Below, piece by piece: positions 41,338 through 50,969 of a DNA stretch of 64,000 bases. Positions within the stretch are counted from its first letter, which is position 1; every line of letters begins with the position of its first letter. The translations under genes and the position numbers were made by a program. The DNA is taken from assembly GCF_004353185.1 (NCBI RefSeq), contig NZ_SMUS01000007.1, forward strand, positions 1 through 64,000. The letters run 5' to 3'. A model generated the notes under the pieces. The model was not told the origin of the DNA. It was given only the letters and a program-made list of their open reading frames with translations, and did no database searches. This DNA is from Clostridium cuniculi. GTDB taxonomy: Bacteria; Bacillota; Clostridia; Clostridiales; Clostridiaceae.

Positions 41338-43641
41338 TTATTTATCTTTTTCTTTGCCCTTATATTTTTCTAATTCCTTTTGTAGAGTTTTATAAAATTC
41401 TTTTATATCTTCACCTTCATCTAATAAAAGCACTTCAATTGCATCATTTAAATTATTCATTGTATATATATGAAATTTGCCTTCTTGAACTGCTTTTTCT
41501 ACTTCAGATTTTAATATTATTTCGTCTTTATTTCCTTCTGGAATTAATACCCCTTTTTCTTCTACTGTATCTAACATACTACAAACCTTAAAGAATCCCT
41601 CAATCTTTTCATTAGCTCCACCAATTGGTTGAACATCACCAAATTGATTAATAGATCCAGTTACTGCGATATTTTGCTTTATTCCTTTCTTACTTAAAGC
41701 AGAAAGAATACTTATAATCTCTGCCACAGAAGCACTATCACCCTCTACCATTCCATATGTCTGTTCAAAGCTTAAATGAAAATCTACAGGTATATTCTCA
41801 TAAGGATTTAACAAGTTTGTTAATAATCCTCTAAGTATACTTATTGATTTTTCATGAATCTTTCCACTTAAATTACTTTCTTTTTGTATATCAATAATTC
41901 TTCCTGAACCTTTACATGCAACACAACTAATTCTCATAGGCTTTCCAAAGGTACAATATCCACTATCAAGTACAGCTAATGCATTTATTGCTCCTACTTT
42001 TCTACCATTAACAGAAATTAATATTTTATTATCTTCATACATGCTCATTATTTCACTTTCTATTAATTCCTCTTCATATGCAACATCTAAAATATCCTGT
42101 TTAGTTATTATCATACTCTTTCTTTCTTTTGCCGAGTTATTAGCTAGTACTAATATTTTATCTATGGCATCATCTTCTGCAAGTATTCTATTTCTACTAC
42201 TACTTTTCCTACATAAATATTTTAACATTTCACTCATAGCTTCATCATTAAGATTAAATAGCTCGTTCTTTCTAACCTTATTCTCAATCATATTCTTTAA
42301 TTCAATTACTGAATCATTATTAACTTTTACTATAGGTGAAAATTCTGCTCTTAATGGGAATAACTTTTTAAAGTCTTCATCAGAATTATATAAAAGATCA
42401 TAAGTTTCATAATCTCCTATTAAAATCACCTTAAACTTTACTGGAATAGGGTTCGGCTTTAATCCATTTATATTTATAAATTCTAAATAGCTTTTATTAG
42501 TATCAAATGATACTTTATTTGAAAGTAAAATTTTCTTTAAATAATAATAACTTAATGTATTTACAGCCAATGAACTTAATCTTAGAATAAGACACCCTTC
42601 ATTTGCTTTTAAAATTGAACCTGCACTTATTAAAGAAATATTAGTTGTATACATTCCATTATGATTTTCATATTCTATTAATCCTATTAAATTATTTAAA
42701 TTAGGATCCTCTTCAAATATTACAGGTGGAGAAGAGTTATTTGTATTATCTACAATTACTCTAACATCATATTTATTTAATATTTCATATATTTCACTTT
42801 CATCCTCTTCTATGCTCATTGTATAACAATCAATTAAATCTTCCTCTATACAAGTGAATAACCTTTCTAAATATTCATATGAATCATCGTCTGTTATAAA
42901 TTCTAAAAGTGCTTCATCCTTTTCATCTTCCATTTGAGTAGCCAAAAACTTTGAATATATTTTTTTTAATTTCTTTATTGATTTAACTTCAATATCCTTT
43001 AGCTCTTCTAAAATACTTTCAGCTTTCTTTTTCAAATTACCCGCTTTAGCTACTATAACATTTTTATTTTCATCTTCTAAATCATCGTACTCTTTTTCTG
43101 TCATAGCTTCATCGCCACTCAAAGGTATAAATGCAAATCCTTTACTAGTGGCCTTAACTTCAAACCCCTCTTCTTTCGCCATTTTAGTTAATTCATTTAT
43201 ATAACTATTTCTTTTATTTTGAATATCTTCTACTAAATAATCCTTCTCATCATTACTAGAATCACCATAAAAATCGTCTACAGCTTCTAAGTAACAATTT
43301 TTTATATCATCAACAGTTTCCTTTAATTTTTTTCCTTTTCCATTTGCAACAAAAATTGCTTCAGGCCTGTTAACATCCTCCAATGTAACATAACATATAT
43401 CCCTTGGTGCTTCTAAGTCTTTATACTTTTTCTCTATAAAAGTTGTTAGCTCCTTTAATTTATCCTTTGAGAAGGTATCTATTAAATAAAGATTATAACC
43501 CTCTTTATCTATATTAATTGCCCTCTCAACCTTTTTATAGGCATCATTAAACTCTTTAATACCTTTTGTACCTTTATCAACATCAGTATCTGTCACCTCT
43601 AGTTTAAACATTATTTCTGATGGAGTTAACTCTCTTTTCAT
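41338..43641 (-). CDS. Lon-family protease with degenerate ATPase domain
   Basis: The 767-residue protein has a C-terminal Lon protease domain with the catalytic dyad Ser636 (EGDSAS) and Lys679 (GGANEKIEGF). The N-terminal and central parts resemble the AAA_32 type (LIGLIEY, LKANEGCLILR), but no Walker A motif is visible. It is therefore a Lon-related protease of the LonB/LonC-like group that may lack normal ATP-driven unfolding. It stands alone near the sporulation operons. GGAGGG precedes the ATG. Confidence 0.88.
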   Translation of the reverse strand: MKRELTPSEIMFKLEVTDTDVDKGTKGIKEFNDAYKKVERAINIDKEGYNLYLIDTFSKDKLKELTTFIEKKYKDLEAPRDICYVTLEDVNRPEAIFVANGKGKKLKETVDDIKNCYLEAVDDFYGDSSNDEKDYLVEDIQNKRNSYINELTKMAKEEGFEVKATSKGFAFIPLSGDEAMTEKEYDDLEDENKNVIVAKAGNLKKKAESILEELKDIEVKSIKKLKKIYSKFLATQMEDEKDEALLEFITDDDSYEYLERLFTCIEEDLIDCYTMSIEEDESEIYEILNKYDVRVIVDNTNNSSPPVIFEEDPNLNNLIGLIEYENHNGMYTTNISLISAGSILKANEGCLILRLSSLAVNTLSYYYLKKILLSNKVSFDTNKSYLEFININGLKPNPIPVKFKVILIGDYETYDLLYNSDEDFKKLFPLRAEFSPIVKVNNDSVIELKNMIENKVRKNELFNLNDEAMSEMLKYLCRKSSSRNRILAEDDAIDKILVLANNSAKERKSMIITKQDILDVAYEEELIESEIMSMYEDNKILISVNGRKVGAINALAVLDSGYCTFGKPMRISCVACKGSGRIIDIQKESNLSGKIHEKSISILRGLLTNLLNPYENIPVDFHLSFEQTYGMVEGDSASVAEIISILSALSKKGIKQNIAVTGSINQFGDVQPIGGANEKIEGFFKVCSMLDTVEEKGVLIPEGNKDEIILKSEVEKAVQEGKFHIYTMNNLNDAIEVLLLDEGEDIKEFYKTLQKELEKYKGKEKDK

Positions 43642-43777
43642 AACCCTCCTATCTAAGGCTAGAAACTACTAACATAAGTCGTCTCCCCTTTTTTTACAAT
43701 GATATATATTATATTAATATTCTTATATTATGAATTTAGGCAATATTTTTTAAAAAGTATACTATATTCTTAAATAT

Positions 43778-43813
43778 AATAAAAAGGAAGCATATATATG
43801 CTTCCTTTTTATT
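43778..43813 (-). terminator. deoC terminator
   Basis: A perfect 36-bp palindrome with core GGAAGCATATATATGCTTCC flanked by A- and T-runs lies ten bases beyond the deoC stop. Confidence 0.93.
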
Positions 43814-43822
43814 ATATTTATT

Positions 43823-44497
43823 TTAATAATTTGAATTTGATTTTATTCCTTCACAAATAGCAATTGAAGCTGATGCTCCTATTCTAGTTGCTCCATTTTC
43901 AATCATAGCTAAAGCATCTTCTCTGCTTCTAACTCCACCTGATGCTTTTACTCCCATATCTGGTCCAACAGTTTCTCTCATTAATTTAATATCAGCTGCT
44001 GTTGCTCCACCAGTTGAGAATCCAGTTGATGTCTTAACAAAATCAGCACCAGCTTCCTTTGATAATTGACAAGCTATAACTTTTTCTTCATCTGTTAAAA
44101 GGCAAGTTTCTATTATTACTTTTGTTAAAGCTTTATTTTTAGCCGCTTCAACAACTGCTTTTATATCATTTTTAACGTACTCTAAGTCTCTTTCCTTTAA
44201 CTTACCTACGTTAATAACCATATCAACTTCTGTAGCACCCTTTTCAATAACATCTTTTGTTTCAAAGGCTTTAACTTCTGTAGTAGTTGCTCCTAAAGGA
44301 AAACCTATTACAGTACAAACTTCAACATTAGTTCCTTCTAATGCAGTAGCTGCTACTGGAACCATTGATGGATTTATGCAAACTGAAGCAAAGTTATATT
44401 CTACAGCTTCTTTACAAAGTTTTAAAACTTCCTTTTCAGTTGCTTCTGGTTTTAATATTGTGTGGTCAATCATTCTAGCTATTTGTGCTTTATCCAT
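43823..44497 (-). CDS. deoC: Deoxyribose-phosphate aldolase
   Basis: The 224-residue TIM-barrel enzyme has the Schiff-base Lys155 (FVKTSTGF), Asp92 (VDMVIN) and Lys184 (VKASGG). It cleaves 2-deoxyribose 5-phosphate to glyceraldehyde 3-phosphate and acetaldehyde. It is a single gene with its own terminator. GGAGGT precedes the ATG. Confidence 0.98.
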   Translation of the reverse strand: MDKAQIARMIDHTILKPEATEKEVLKLCKEAVEYNFASVCINPSMVPVAATALEGTNVEVCTVIGFPLGATTTEVKAFETKDVIEKGATEVDMVINVGKLKERDLEYVKNDIKAVVEAAKNKALTKVIIETCLLTDEEKVIACQLSKEAGADFVKTSTGFSTGGATAADIKLMRETVGPDMGVKASGGVRSREDALAMIENGATRIGASASIAICEGIKSNSNY

Positions 44498-44618
44498 TAT
44501 AATACCTCCATTTATTTTGAAATTTTTCTTAAGTAGCCCTTATCTATTATAATTGATGTATCATTTATTGGAAAGATTTTTATAAATCATTTTATATAAT
44601 TATTTTTTGACTCTTTAT

Positions 44619-45665
44619 CTAAAATAATTTTAGCTGTTCTACTTTTTCTTCCTTTATACTAGATACAGTAATTCCAATTAACCTTATAGTTCCTATAAAA
44701 TTCTCATCTTTAACAATTTCCTCTGCTATCCTATAGATAGTTGTAAAATCATTAGTATAATAGCTTAAGCTTCTACTTCTTGTATGACTTTCAAAATTAC
44801 TAGTTTTATATTTAAAAGTTATAGTTTTTATATATACATTCTTTCTTTTTAAATCTTCACTTATTTCTAAGCAAAAATTCTTTACATAATGAAGAATTTC
44901 CTGAATATCTTCAGTGTCAAACTTTAATGTATTTTCTCTACCATAGGATTTTCTATCTCTATTAACTGTAACTTCTCTATTGTCAATTCCTCTTATTCTT
45001 TCATATATATCTATTCCATACTTTCCAAAGTACTCTATAAAAAATTCTTTTGGTAATTCATATAAGTCCTCTATCTTAAACATTCCCATGTTATTTAACT
45101 TTCTAACAGACTTTTCACCTAAACCATAAATTTTAGATATTGGTAATGGTTTTAATATATCTGGAATCATATTTTCAGTTATTATCTTTATTCCATTTGG
45201 TTTATTCCAATCAGATGCTAACTTTGCTAAAAATTTATTATAAGATATACCAATAGATAAAGTTAAACCTACTTCTTCACGTACTCTCTTTTTTATATAA
45301 TTAGCAGCCTCTAATCCATCATTAAACTTTCCTTCACTTAAATCTAAATAAGCCTCATCTATTGAAAGTGGCTCAATAATTGGAGTTACCTCCCTAAAAA
45401 TTTCAAATATTCTATTAGAAATTTCCTTATATCTATAATATCTTACTTTTAAATATATACCATGTGGACAAAGTCTTTGTGCAATAAAAATAGGCATTGC
45501 TGATCTAACTCCAAACTTTCTAGCTTCATAAGAACAAGTGGATACAACACCTCTTTCACTAACTCCACCAACTATTACAGGTTTTCCCTTAAATTTAGGA
45601 TTGTCTGCTTGTTCAACTGATGCAAAAAATGCATCCATATCCACATGTAAAATTATTTTTTCCAT
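44619..45665 (-). CDS. dinB: DNA polymerase IV (Y-family)
   Basis: The 348-residue protein has the Y-family motifs HVDMDAFFASVE (catalytic Asp9, Asp11), CSYEARKFGVRSAMP and SIDEAYLD, a thumb with helix-hairpin-helix and a little finger ending VEQLKLF, close to a beta-clamp binding motif. It is error-prone and performs translesion synthesis. It follows the DUF4003 gene by eight bases. Confidence 0.97.
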   Translation of the reverse strand: MEKIILHVDMDAFFASVEQADNPKFKGKPVIVGGVSERGVVSTCSYEARKFGVRSAMPIFIAQRLCPHGIYLKVRYYRYKEISNRIFEIFREVTPIIEPLSIDEAYLDLSEGKFNDGLEAANYIKKRVREEVGLTLSIGISYNKFLAKLASDWNKPNGIKIITENMIPDILKPLPISKIYGLGEKSVRKLNNMGMFKIEDLYELPKEFFIEYFGKYGIDIYERIRGIDNREVTVNRDRKSYGRENTLKFDTEDIQEILHYVKNFCLEISEDLKRKNVYIKTITFKYKTSNFESHTRSRSLSYYTNDFTTIYRIAEEIVKDENFIGTIRLIGITVSSIKEEKVEQLKLF

Positions 45666-45673
45666 TATTTCAC

Positions 45674-46627
45674 CTAGTATACTACTTCCTCAAAAATACC
45701 TTTATTTTTGCTATTAATAAAAGAGAGTACCCCTTGCGCTAATAATTCATCAATATATCTCTTCTTATCAGACATTGTACAAAAGGCTACAATCACTATA
45801 GCAATTATAGTTCTAAATCCTTTATCTATATAATATTCATATTCTCCCTCTTCATCACATAAATATTCAATAACACCTTCAACTATATCTACATTTCTCC
45901 TTGGATTATAGTTTGCAACAACTCCAAGCAATGGCAAAAATTGATTTGCTATTTTTATGTTCCTCTTTTTAAGATATAACATAAATTCCATAGTTCTATA
46001 CATTTCACCTGATGAACCATTTAAAATAATTGCATTAGCTAAACCTTGTACACCATTTTTGGATCTTATGTGTGAATTTGAAATATGATCAAAAATATTC
46101 TCTATAAAATCATCTACAGTTTCTGCTTGAATATTATTAATAACCCATAAAGTACAAAGTAAATAATCATCCTCATTAGTTATATTATTATACTTTTCTT
46201 TAAGTATTATATATAACTCTTTTATATCTTTTATTATATCCTTTTTCTCTTTATATCTACAGTATTTACTAATTGTAAAGGCCGTTAAAGCTAAATATGA
46301 ACCTGATGAAAATCCTTCTTCCTCTAATATTTCCATAGTTTCGTACATATCTTCTATTAATTCTTCTTCTTTTTCATTATCAACCGTTGCTATTAATAGT
46401 GAAAGTATATTTAAAGTATCTCCCCTAAATGGAGACATTATTGTTGTTGATGCTTTAATATTTTTTCTAATTTCTTTAACTCTTTCAACTGGTATTTCCT
46501 TTTCATAGTGTGAAAAAACTAATGATGCAAAATGATTTATTATATCTCCATCATTTCTTAACTCTTCTTTTGCCAACCTATAGTTATCAACCGTCATTTG
46601 TATTCTGTCAACCAGAAACTTGTCCAT
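45674..46627 (-). CDS. DUF4003 protein
   Basis: The 317-residue helical protein matches the DUF4003 family (YRLAKEELRND, STTIMSPFRGDTLNILSLL, GSYLALTAFTISKYC). Its function is unknown. It is upstream of and probably cotranscribed with dinB. GGGGAG precedes the ATG. Confidence 0.82.
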   Translation of the reverse strand: MDKFLVDRIQMTVDNYRLAKEELRNDGDIINHFASLVFSHYEKEIPVERVKEIRKNIKASTTIMSPFRGDTLNILSLLIATVDNEKEEELIEDMYETMEILEEEGFSSGSYLALTAFTISKYCRYKEKKDIIKDIKELYIILKEKYNNITNEDDYLLCTLWVINNIQAETVDDFIENIFDHISNSHIRSKNGVQGLANAIILNGSSGEMYRTMEFMLYLKKRNIKIANQFLPLLGVVANYNPRRNVDIVEGVIEYLCDEEGEYEYYIDKGFRTIIAIVIVAFCTMSDKKRYIDELLAQGVLSFINSKNKGIFEEVVY

Positions 46628-46804
46628 CTATTTACATCTCCCCATAAATTTAAAATTATTTAAAAACCTGTATTAAAATTCAACTACTGTAATTAATACT
46701 AAATTATAATTCTACACACTTATTATACTATGAATTTATGTCATTTTAATAACATTTTATATATTATTTTCTAGTAAATATCCATATTATATTCCAGTAT
46801 ATAG

Positions 46805-46833
46805 TTGAGTTTTTTGTCATTTATTGCTAATAT
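46805..46833 (+). promoter_or_regulatory. Aspartokinase promoter
   Basis: TTGAGT (46805-46810) and TAATAT (46828-46833) are 17 bp apart. The 50-base leader contains no lysine riboswitch. Confidence 0.65.
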
Positions 46834-46882
46834 AATTATTAAGGTTAACTTTTAACTTTGTTTACATTAAGGGGGCAAAAAA

Positions 46883-48190
46883 ATGAATACTATAGTAACA
46901 AAATTTGGAGGTAGTTCTCTTGCAGATTCTATCCACTTTAAAAAAGTAAAAAATATTATTGAGGGCAATTCTGATAGAAAGTATGTTGTTCCATCAGCAC
47001 CTGGAAAAAGATTTTCTAAGGACTTTAAGGTAACAGATTTACTTTATCTATGTCATGCACATGTAAAATCCAGTATTCCTTTAGATGATGTATTTAAGTT
47101 AATATCAGATAGGTATCATACTATAGTTACTGAATTAAATTTAAATTTAAACTTAGATTATTATCTAAACATAATAAAATCTGACATAGAAAATGGGGCA
47201 TCTGCAGATTATACTGCAAGTAGAGGTGAATATCTTAATGGAATAATCCTTGCAAACTACTTAAATATTGATTTCATTGATGCAAAAGATGTAATTAAAT
47301 TTAATAAATATGGAACTTTAAATATTAAAGAAACTTATGCTTTACTTAAAGATAAGCTTTCTCAGCATGAACGTGCTGTTATCCCTGGATTTTATGGTTC
47401 TGATGAAAATGGAGAAATAGTAACTTTTTCTAGAGGTGGCTCTGATGTAACAGGTGCATTAGTTGCGGCAAGTATAAATGCAAATCTTTATGAAAACTGG
47501 ACTGATGTTTCTGGCTTTCTAATGGCAGATCCTAGAATAGTTAATAATCCTAAAAAAATTAAAACTATAACTTACGGAGAACTTAGGGAATTATCATATA
47601 TGGGAGCTTCTGTTTTACATGAAGATGCTGTTTTTCCTGTGAGAACTTCTGGAATTCCAATTAATATTAGAAATACTAATAATCCTGATGATGAAGGAAC
47701 ACTAATAGTAAAAAATGAAACTAAACATGAAAATACTATTACCGGTGTTGCTGGTAAGAAAAATTTTACTGTTTTATCTATAGAAAAATCTATGATGAAC
47801 TCTGAACTTGGATTCTGTAGAAAAGTTCTTACTGTTTTAGAACACCATGGTGTATCTTTTGAAAATATGCCATCTGGTATTGATACTGTAAGTGTGGTTA
47901 TTTCTGACTCTAACTTAAAAAATAAAACTGAAATTATTGTTGAAGAAATTAAACGTTCTTGTAATCCTGATTCTGTAGTTGTATACCCTAATATGGCTTT
48001 AATTGCCACTGTAGGTACAGGTATGGCTTATAGCAAAGGTGTAGCCGCTAGAATATTTAATGCTCTTGCTGAGGCTGATATTAATATAAGAATGATTGAT
48101 CAAGGTTCAAGTGAGATAAATGTTTTAGTTGGAATTGAAAATGATGACTTTGAAAAAGGGATAAATGCTATATACAAAGCGTTTAACTAG
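46883..48190 (+). CDS. Aspartate kinase
   Basis: The 435-residue protein opens TIVTKFGGSSLADSIHFKKV and carries FSRGGSDVTGALVAA, then two C-terminal ACT domains. It phosphorylates aspartate, the first step to lysine, threonine and methionine. It is monofunctional and transcribed alone. GGGGGC precedes the ATG. The isozyme (lysC, dapG or thrA type) cannot be fixed from the sequence. Confidence 0.95.
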   Translation: MNTIVTKFGGSSLADSIHFKKVKNIIEGNSDRKYVVPSAPGKRFSKDFKVTDLLYLCHAHVKSSIPLDDVFKLISDRYHTIVTELNLNLNLDYYLNIIKSDIENGASADYTASRGEYLNGIILANYLNIDFIDAKDVIKFNKYGTLNIKETYALLKDKLSQHERAVIPGFYGSDENGEIVTFSRGGSDVTGALVAASINANLYENWTDVSGFLMADPRIVNNPKKIKTITYGELRELSYMGASVLHEDAVFPVRTSGIPINIRNTNNPDDEGTLIVKNETKHENTITGVAGKKNFTVLSIEKSMMNSELGFCRKVLTVLEHHGVSFENMPSGIDTVSVVISDSNLKNKTEIIVEEIKRSCNPDSVVVYPNMALIATVGTGMAYSKGVAARIFNALAEADINIRMIDQGSSEINVLVGIENDDFEKGINAIYKAFN

Positions 48191-48279
48191 TGACAAGTTT
48201 CAAGTGACAAGCTTCAAGTTTAAGAAACTCCATAAGGAGTTTCAACCATAACTTGCCACTTGTCACTTATCACTTGTCC
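48189..48279. repeat. GTGACAAG-rich inverted element after aspartokinase
   Basis: AGTGACAAGTTTCAAGTGAC in the left half is mirrored by CTTGTCACTTATCACTTGTC in the right half. The centre is a GAAACTCC (48224-48231) / GGAGTTTC (48236-48243) hairpin with ATAA loop. It could terminate aspartokinase, but the heptamer repetition suggests a dispersed repeat. Confidence 0.75.
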
Positions 48280-48284
48280 CTATC

Positions 48285-48623
48285 TTACTCCCAGCTTTTC
48301 CATATTTCAGGTTGATTTCCAACTGTAGCTTCCTTACCATTTCTAACAATTGGTGTAGTATACAATGATGGATTTTTTAACAACATATCTTCTCTAGTTT
48401 CTGCTCCTCTTATTTTATCCATATTTAACTTCTTATAATCTTTCGAATTTTTATTTATTAAATTTTCTAGTCCTACAGCTTTTTTAACGCTTTGGAGCTC
48501 ACCCTTACTTAATGCCTTTTCTTTCAAGTCTATAAATTGATATTGTATTCTTCTTTCTTTGAAAAACCTTTCAGCCTTCTTAGTATCATTACATTTTTTT
48601 GTCCCAAATATTTGTATATTCAT
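48285..48623 (-). CDS. ArsC/Spx family protein
   Basis: The 112-residue thioredoxin-fold protein has the single N-terminal Cys in TKKCNDTKKAERFF and the PIVRNG segment, which matches the ArsC/Spx/MgsR family. The CxxC of Spx is absent, so it is closer to ArsC-like or YffB-like members. The start at 48623 uses AAAGGA; the ATG at 48638 overlaps it. Confidence 0.85.
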   Translation of the reverse strand: MNIQIFGTKKCNDTKKAERFFKERRIQYQFIDLKEKALSKGELQSVKKAVGLENLINKNSKDYKKLNMDKIRGAETREDMLLKNPSLYTTPIVRNGKEATVGNQPEIWKSWE

Positions 48624-48731
48624 TTTTATTCCTTTCATCTTTTAAATAATGATTATTATATCATAAATTTAACTTTTATTATTCTAGTAATATATAACTT
48701 TATATGAAGCAGATATATTTATAATCTAAAA

Positions 48732-48765
48732 TGAGCCGTATCAAAAATTATTTTGATACAGCTCA
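48732..48765 (-). terminator. Terminator after the FUSC gene (GGCTGTATCA-type hairpin)
   Basis: TGAGCCGTATCAAAA (48732-48746) pairs with TTTTGATACAGCTCA (48751-48765), one mismatch, 26 bp beyond the FUSC stop. Confidence 0.82.
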
Positions 48766-48791
48766 ATTCTAGTATTTCTCACTTATTCATA

Positions 48792-50774
48792 TTAATTAGT
48801 AACTTCTTTATACTCTCTGCTTACTAAAGCATACATCTTTTCTGCATTATTCATACAATTAATAACTATACTATTAAAATATAAATCTTTACTAATTACT
48901 CCATAATCCTTAGCCTTCTTTGACATAATTTGATCTACAGTTAACTCATTACTTTCTAATGTTAGATGAATTCTACTTAAAATAATTTCTATATTATCTA
49001 ATACCTCATTTATATTTCTATCTTCTTGTAAAATCTCATTATTATTAACAACTATATATGAAATCTGCTGAATTTCATGTATAAGTTGCTTGTTTATCTC
49101 TAATAAATTATTATAGAAAGATTCTTCATATTCATTTTTCTTTTTGTAATTTTTGATATCTAAATTTATTTGATTTGATCTTATTAGTAACTCCTTTAAG
49201 TATGTACTATCAAATTCATTTCTATTTTCTAAAGCCTTTCTAAGCATTAATACCATTTCTCTATCTATTGTAATTAGTTTTGTTACATTTAGCTTAAATT
49301 CGTAACTACTCTTATTAGGTAAAATATACTTATTTGCTAATATTGAAATAACAGCTGCAATAAATATATATGCTACTCTAAGCTCTATTGCTTCATTTCT
49401 ATCCATTGCTAAAGTAGCTAAAGTAAGTCCATAACAAGTAGTATATGAAGTCATAATCCATGTTGATGGTACTACTGAATACATACATATTGTCATTAAA
49501 ACTATTATTATAATATGAGCATTAGCTGTATGGAATATACTAAGTAATAAGAATGTTAATATAGATCCTAGAATTGTACCTAGAATACGATTATTAATTC
49601 TCTCTGCACTATCCTCATAAAAAGGAGTAACCATTAAGAAAGCACTCATAGGAATCCAATAAGAATGATTCAATCCTGTTAATCTAGATATTAAGAATGT
49701 TGTTGTTAATACAAAAGATAACCTTAATGCAAAACGTAATTGAAACATATCTAATTTAAGGTTATACTTAATTCCACGTATTTTATGTGCTATTTTAGGT
49801 ATTCTCCAATTATCTTTTATATTATCAAAATTTGTTATAGTCATATTTGAAAGAGCTACTCTTAAAATATTAATAATATATGCTATATCATATTCTACTT
49901 TCTTATTTGTAAAATATTGTTTATCTATAAAATTATCTAATAATCTTATTAAATCTGTATTATTTTTTTCATTCATGTCTTCTGATATCTTTTTTAATAA
50001 TTTATTTAATTCATTTAAATATAAAATATCACTATCATTTAAATTATCAGAATTCTTATGGATAGTTTTTATGACATACTGAAATTTTTGAAATACTAAC
50101 ATAAAATAATAGTTATTTGAACCAAAACTATCTACTAAATACTTATAATTTCTACTTGAGTATATAAGATTATTTAATTTGTAAATTATCCTATTAAGCT
50201 CATCTATATCATTTTTCAACTTTTCCTTTTGAACTATCTTATTTATTTGCTTAGATAAGTTTAACAATCCATTTTCCGCTAATTCATAACTATTTTTATA
50301 TCTATCCTTTAATGAATTTATAAATAATCCTAAAGTTATAAGTACCATACTAAAGATTAAGGCTGAAAATCTTTTAGGTAAATGTGAAAACTCAATAGGA
50401 CTTAGTTGCAAGAATACAAATGCCATTACATACACAAAATATCCTTTAGGTGTAAAACTATCTGTATATAAATAAACTATAATAGCTGGTAAAATAAGGT
50501 TAATAAGTACACATAACACTATATTTAGATTCGCAATATAGGAAAAAATTGATATTAATAATATCATAGAAAATATTTTTAATAACCTTTTTAAATTAAA
50601 TTCCTCTTTTGATTTAATTATAAATAAAAGTACTAAAAAAGGCATTATTATAACTTCAGTTACTCCAAATATTTTTAAAATAGAAAAAAATAAAATAATG
50701 GCCATAATTATAGTCGGTAGTCCATCTACAAAGCCATCTTTCATTTTCACAAACTGTTTTTTTACTACTTCCAC
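48792..50774 (-). CDS. FUSC family membrane protein
   Basis: The 660-residue protein has two clusters of membrane helices (about 15-170 and 370-500), the second with the FUSC block GLNHSYWIPMSAFLMVTPFY, and long cytoplasmic helical regions. FUSC proteins resemble aromatic-acid exporters (AaeB) and ALMT-type channels. I set the start at the GTG at 50774, preceded by GAGGTG nine bases away; the GTG at 50786 is within that site. Confidence 0.85.
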   Translation of the reverse strand: MEVVKKQFVKMKDGFVDGLPTIIMAIILFFSILKIFGVTEVIIMPFLVLLFIIKSKEEFNLKRLLKIFSMILLISIFSYIANLNIVLCVLINLILPAIIVYLYTDSFTPKGYFVYVMAFVFLQLSPIEFSHLPKRFSALIFSMVLITLGLFINSLKDRYKNSYELAENGLLNLSKQINKIVQKEKLKNDIDELNRIIYKLNNLIYSSRNYKYLVDSFGSNNYYFMLVFQKFQYVIKTIHKNSDNLNDSDILYLNELNKLLKKISEDMNEKNNTDLIRLLDNFIDKQYFTNKKVEYDIAYIINILRVALSNMTITNFDNIKDNWRIPKIAHKIRGIKYNLKLDMFQLRFALRLSFVLTTTFLISRLTGLNHSYWIPMSAFLMVTPFYEDSAERINNRILGTILGSILTFLLLSIFHTANAHIIIIVLMTICMYSVVPSTWIMTSYTTCYGLTLATLAMDRNEAIELRVAYIFIAAVISILANKYILPNKSSYEFKLNVTKLITIDREMVLMLRKALENRNEFDSTYLKELLIRSNQINLDIKNYKKKNEYEESFYNNLLEINKQLIHEIQQISYIVVNNNEILQEDRNINEVLDNIEIILSRIHLTLESNELTVDQIMSKKAKDYGVISKDLYFNSIVINCMNNAEKMYALVSREYKEVTN

Positions 50775-50969
50775 TTGTAAATTCACCTCTATAATATTTA
50801 TACTTCCCTATATCAATATATTCTTTTCATAGATACTTGTCAATATTTGTCCATTATGGCTTGCTTTGTTAAATATTAAAATTTTTTCTCTTCTGTCCCC
50901 ATTGAAATTAAAACCTATTTACCCATTTCTGGAAAAATCATCCCCTTTAGTATTATTCTTTTATCCTTC

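Noticed and set aside
46628-46882. Lysine riboswitch before aspartokinase
   Set aside because: The leader is short and AT-rich, with none of the conserved lysine riboswitch elements.
48650-48666. Fur-like motif near the ArsC/Spx-like gene (AATGATTATTATATCA)
   Set aside because: The symmetry is poor and several positions mismatch, consistent with AT-rich chance.
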